A stretch of DNA of 12,606 bases from an uncultured Megasphaera sp. (GTDB lineage Bacteria; Bacillota; Negativicutes; Veillonellales; Megasphaeraceae), in NCBI RefSeq assembly GCF_900539295.1, contig NZ_UQBH01000040.1, forward strand, positions 1 to 12,606. Direction: 5' to 3'. The notes below the pieces were generated by a model. The model was not told the DNA's origin, made no database searches, and saw only the letters and a list, made by a program, of their open reading frames with translations. The translations under genes were made by a program, and so were the position numbers. Below, one piece after another: positions 12,583 through 12,606 of this stretch; the stretch's first letter is position 1; every line of letters begins with the position of its first letter.

Positions 12583-12606
12583 GAATAAGCTGTCAGGGGG
12601 AAGCCC

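Noticed and set aside
1..12606. CRISPR arrays, tRNA or rRNA genes, insertion sequences, phage genes
   Set aside because: I read both strands and saw no regularly spaced repeats, cloverleaf sequences, transposase or integrase motifs, or rRNA-like conserved blocks.

Overview
The window looks like a chromosomal segment from an anaerobic Firmicute of the class Negativicutes, most likely Megasphaera or a close relative. This is inferred from gene content and protein resemblance and has not been tested by any search. It carries a butyrate-type CoA-transferase, an acyl-CoA dehydrogenase fusion, a flavodiiron protein and moderately GC-rich coding sequence separated by AT-rich spacers. All recognised genes lie on the + strand, and most transcription units end in clear intrinsic terminators.

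Layout from left to right. (1) 1-1402: a single-gene unit for an M20-family amidohydrolase, with a plausible promoter and a strong terminator. (2) 1403-5317: a three-gene operon. It encodes an Rrf2-type regulator with a Cys cluster, a 638-residue fusion of acyl-CoA dehydrogenase, an EtfA-type FAD domain and rubredoxin, and a class A flavodiiron protein. A near-consensus promoter precedes it and a 12-bp-stem terminator closes it. (3) 5318-7568: a monocistronic EF-G paralogue with its own terminator. (4) 7569-8280: an AT-rich accessory patch with a small gene broken by a one-base frameshift, followed by a DUF4160-like gene. (5) 8281-9844: a butyryl-CoA:acetate / 4-hydroxybutyrate CoA-transferase. 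(6) 9845-12528: DNA gyrase subunit A, with a GTG start. (7) 12529-12606: a palindrome and a strong promoter firing out of the window towards an unseen gene.

The most interesting unit is the Rrf2 / fusion / flavodiiron operon. The fusion holds in one chain a complete acyl-CoA dehydrogenase, the C-terminal FAD-binding domain of ETF alpha (without domain I and without an EtfB partner) and a rubredoxin. The next gene encodes an enzyme family that classically takes electrons from rubredoxin to reduce O2 or NO. My inference is an electron wire from acyl-CoA through three cofactors to a di-iron O2/NO reductase, controlled by a probable Fe-S or redox sensor. It would use the cell's butyrate-pathway intermediates as reductant for oxidative or nitrosative defence. 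The CoA-transferase further along acts on the same acyl-CoA pool but is a separate transcription unit. I recall similar fusions being annotated in other anaerobes, so the fusion may not be new to databases; the proposed function of the whole operon is the part worth testing.

No rRNA, tRNA, CRISPR array, insertion sequence or phage gene was seen.
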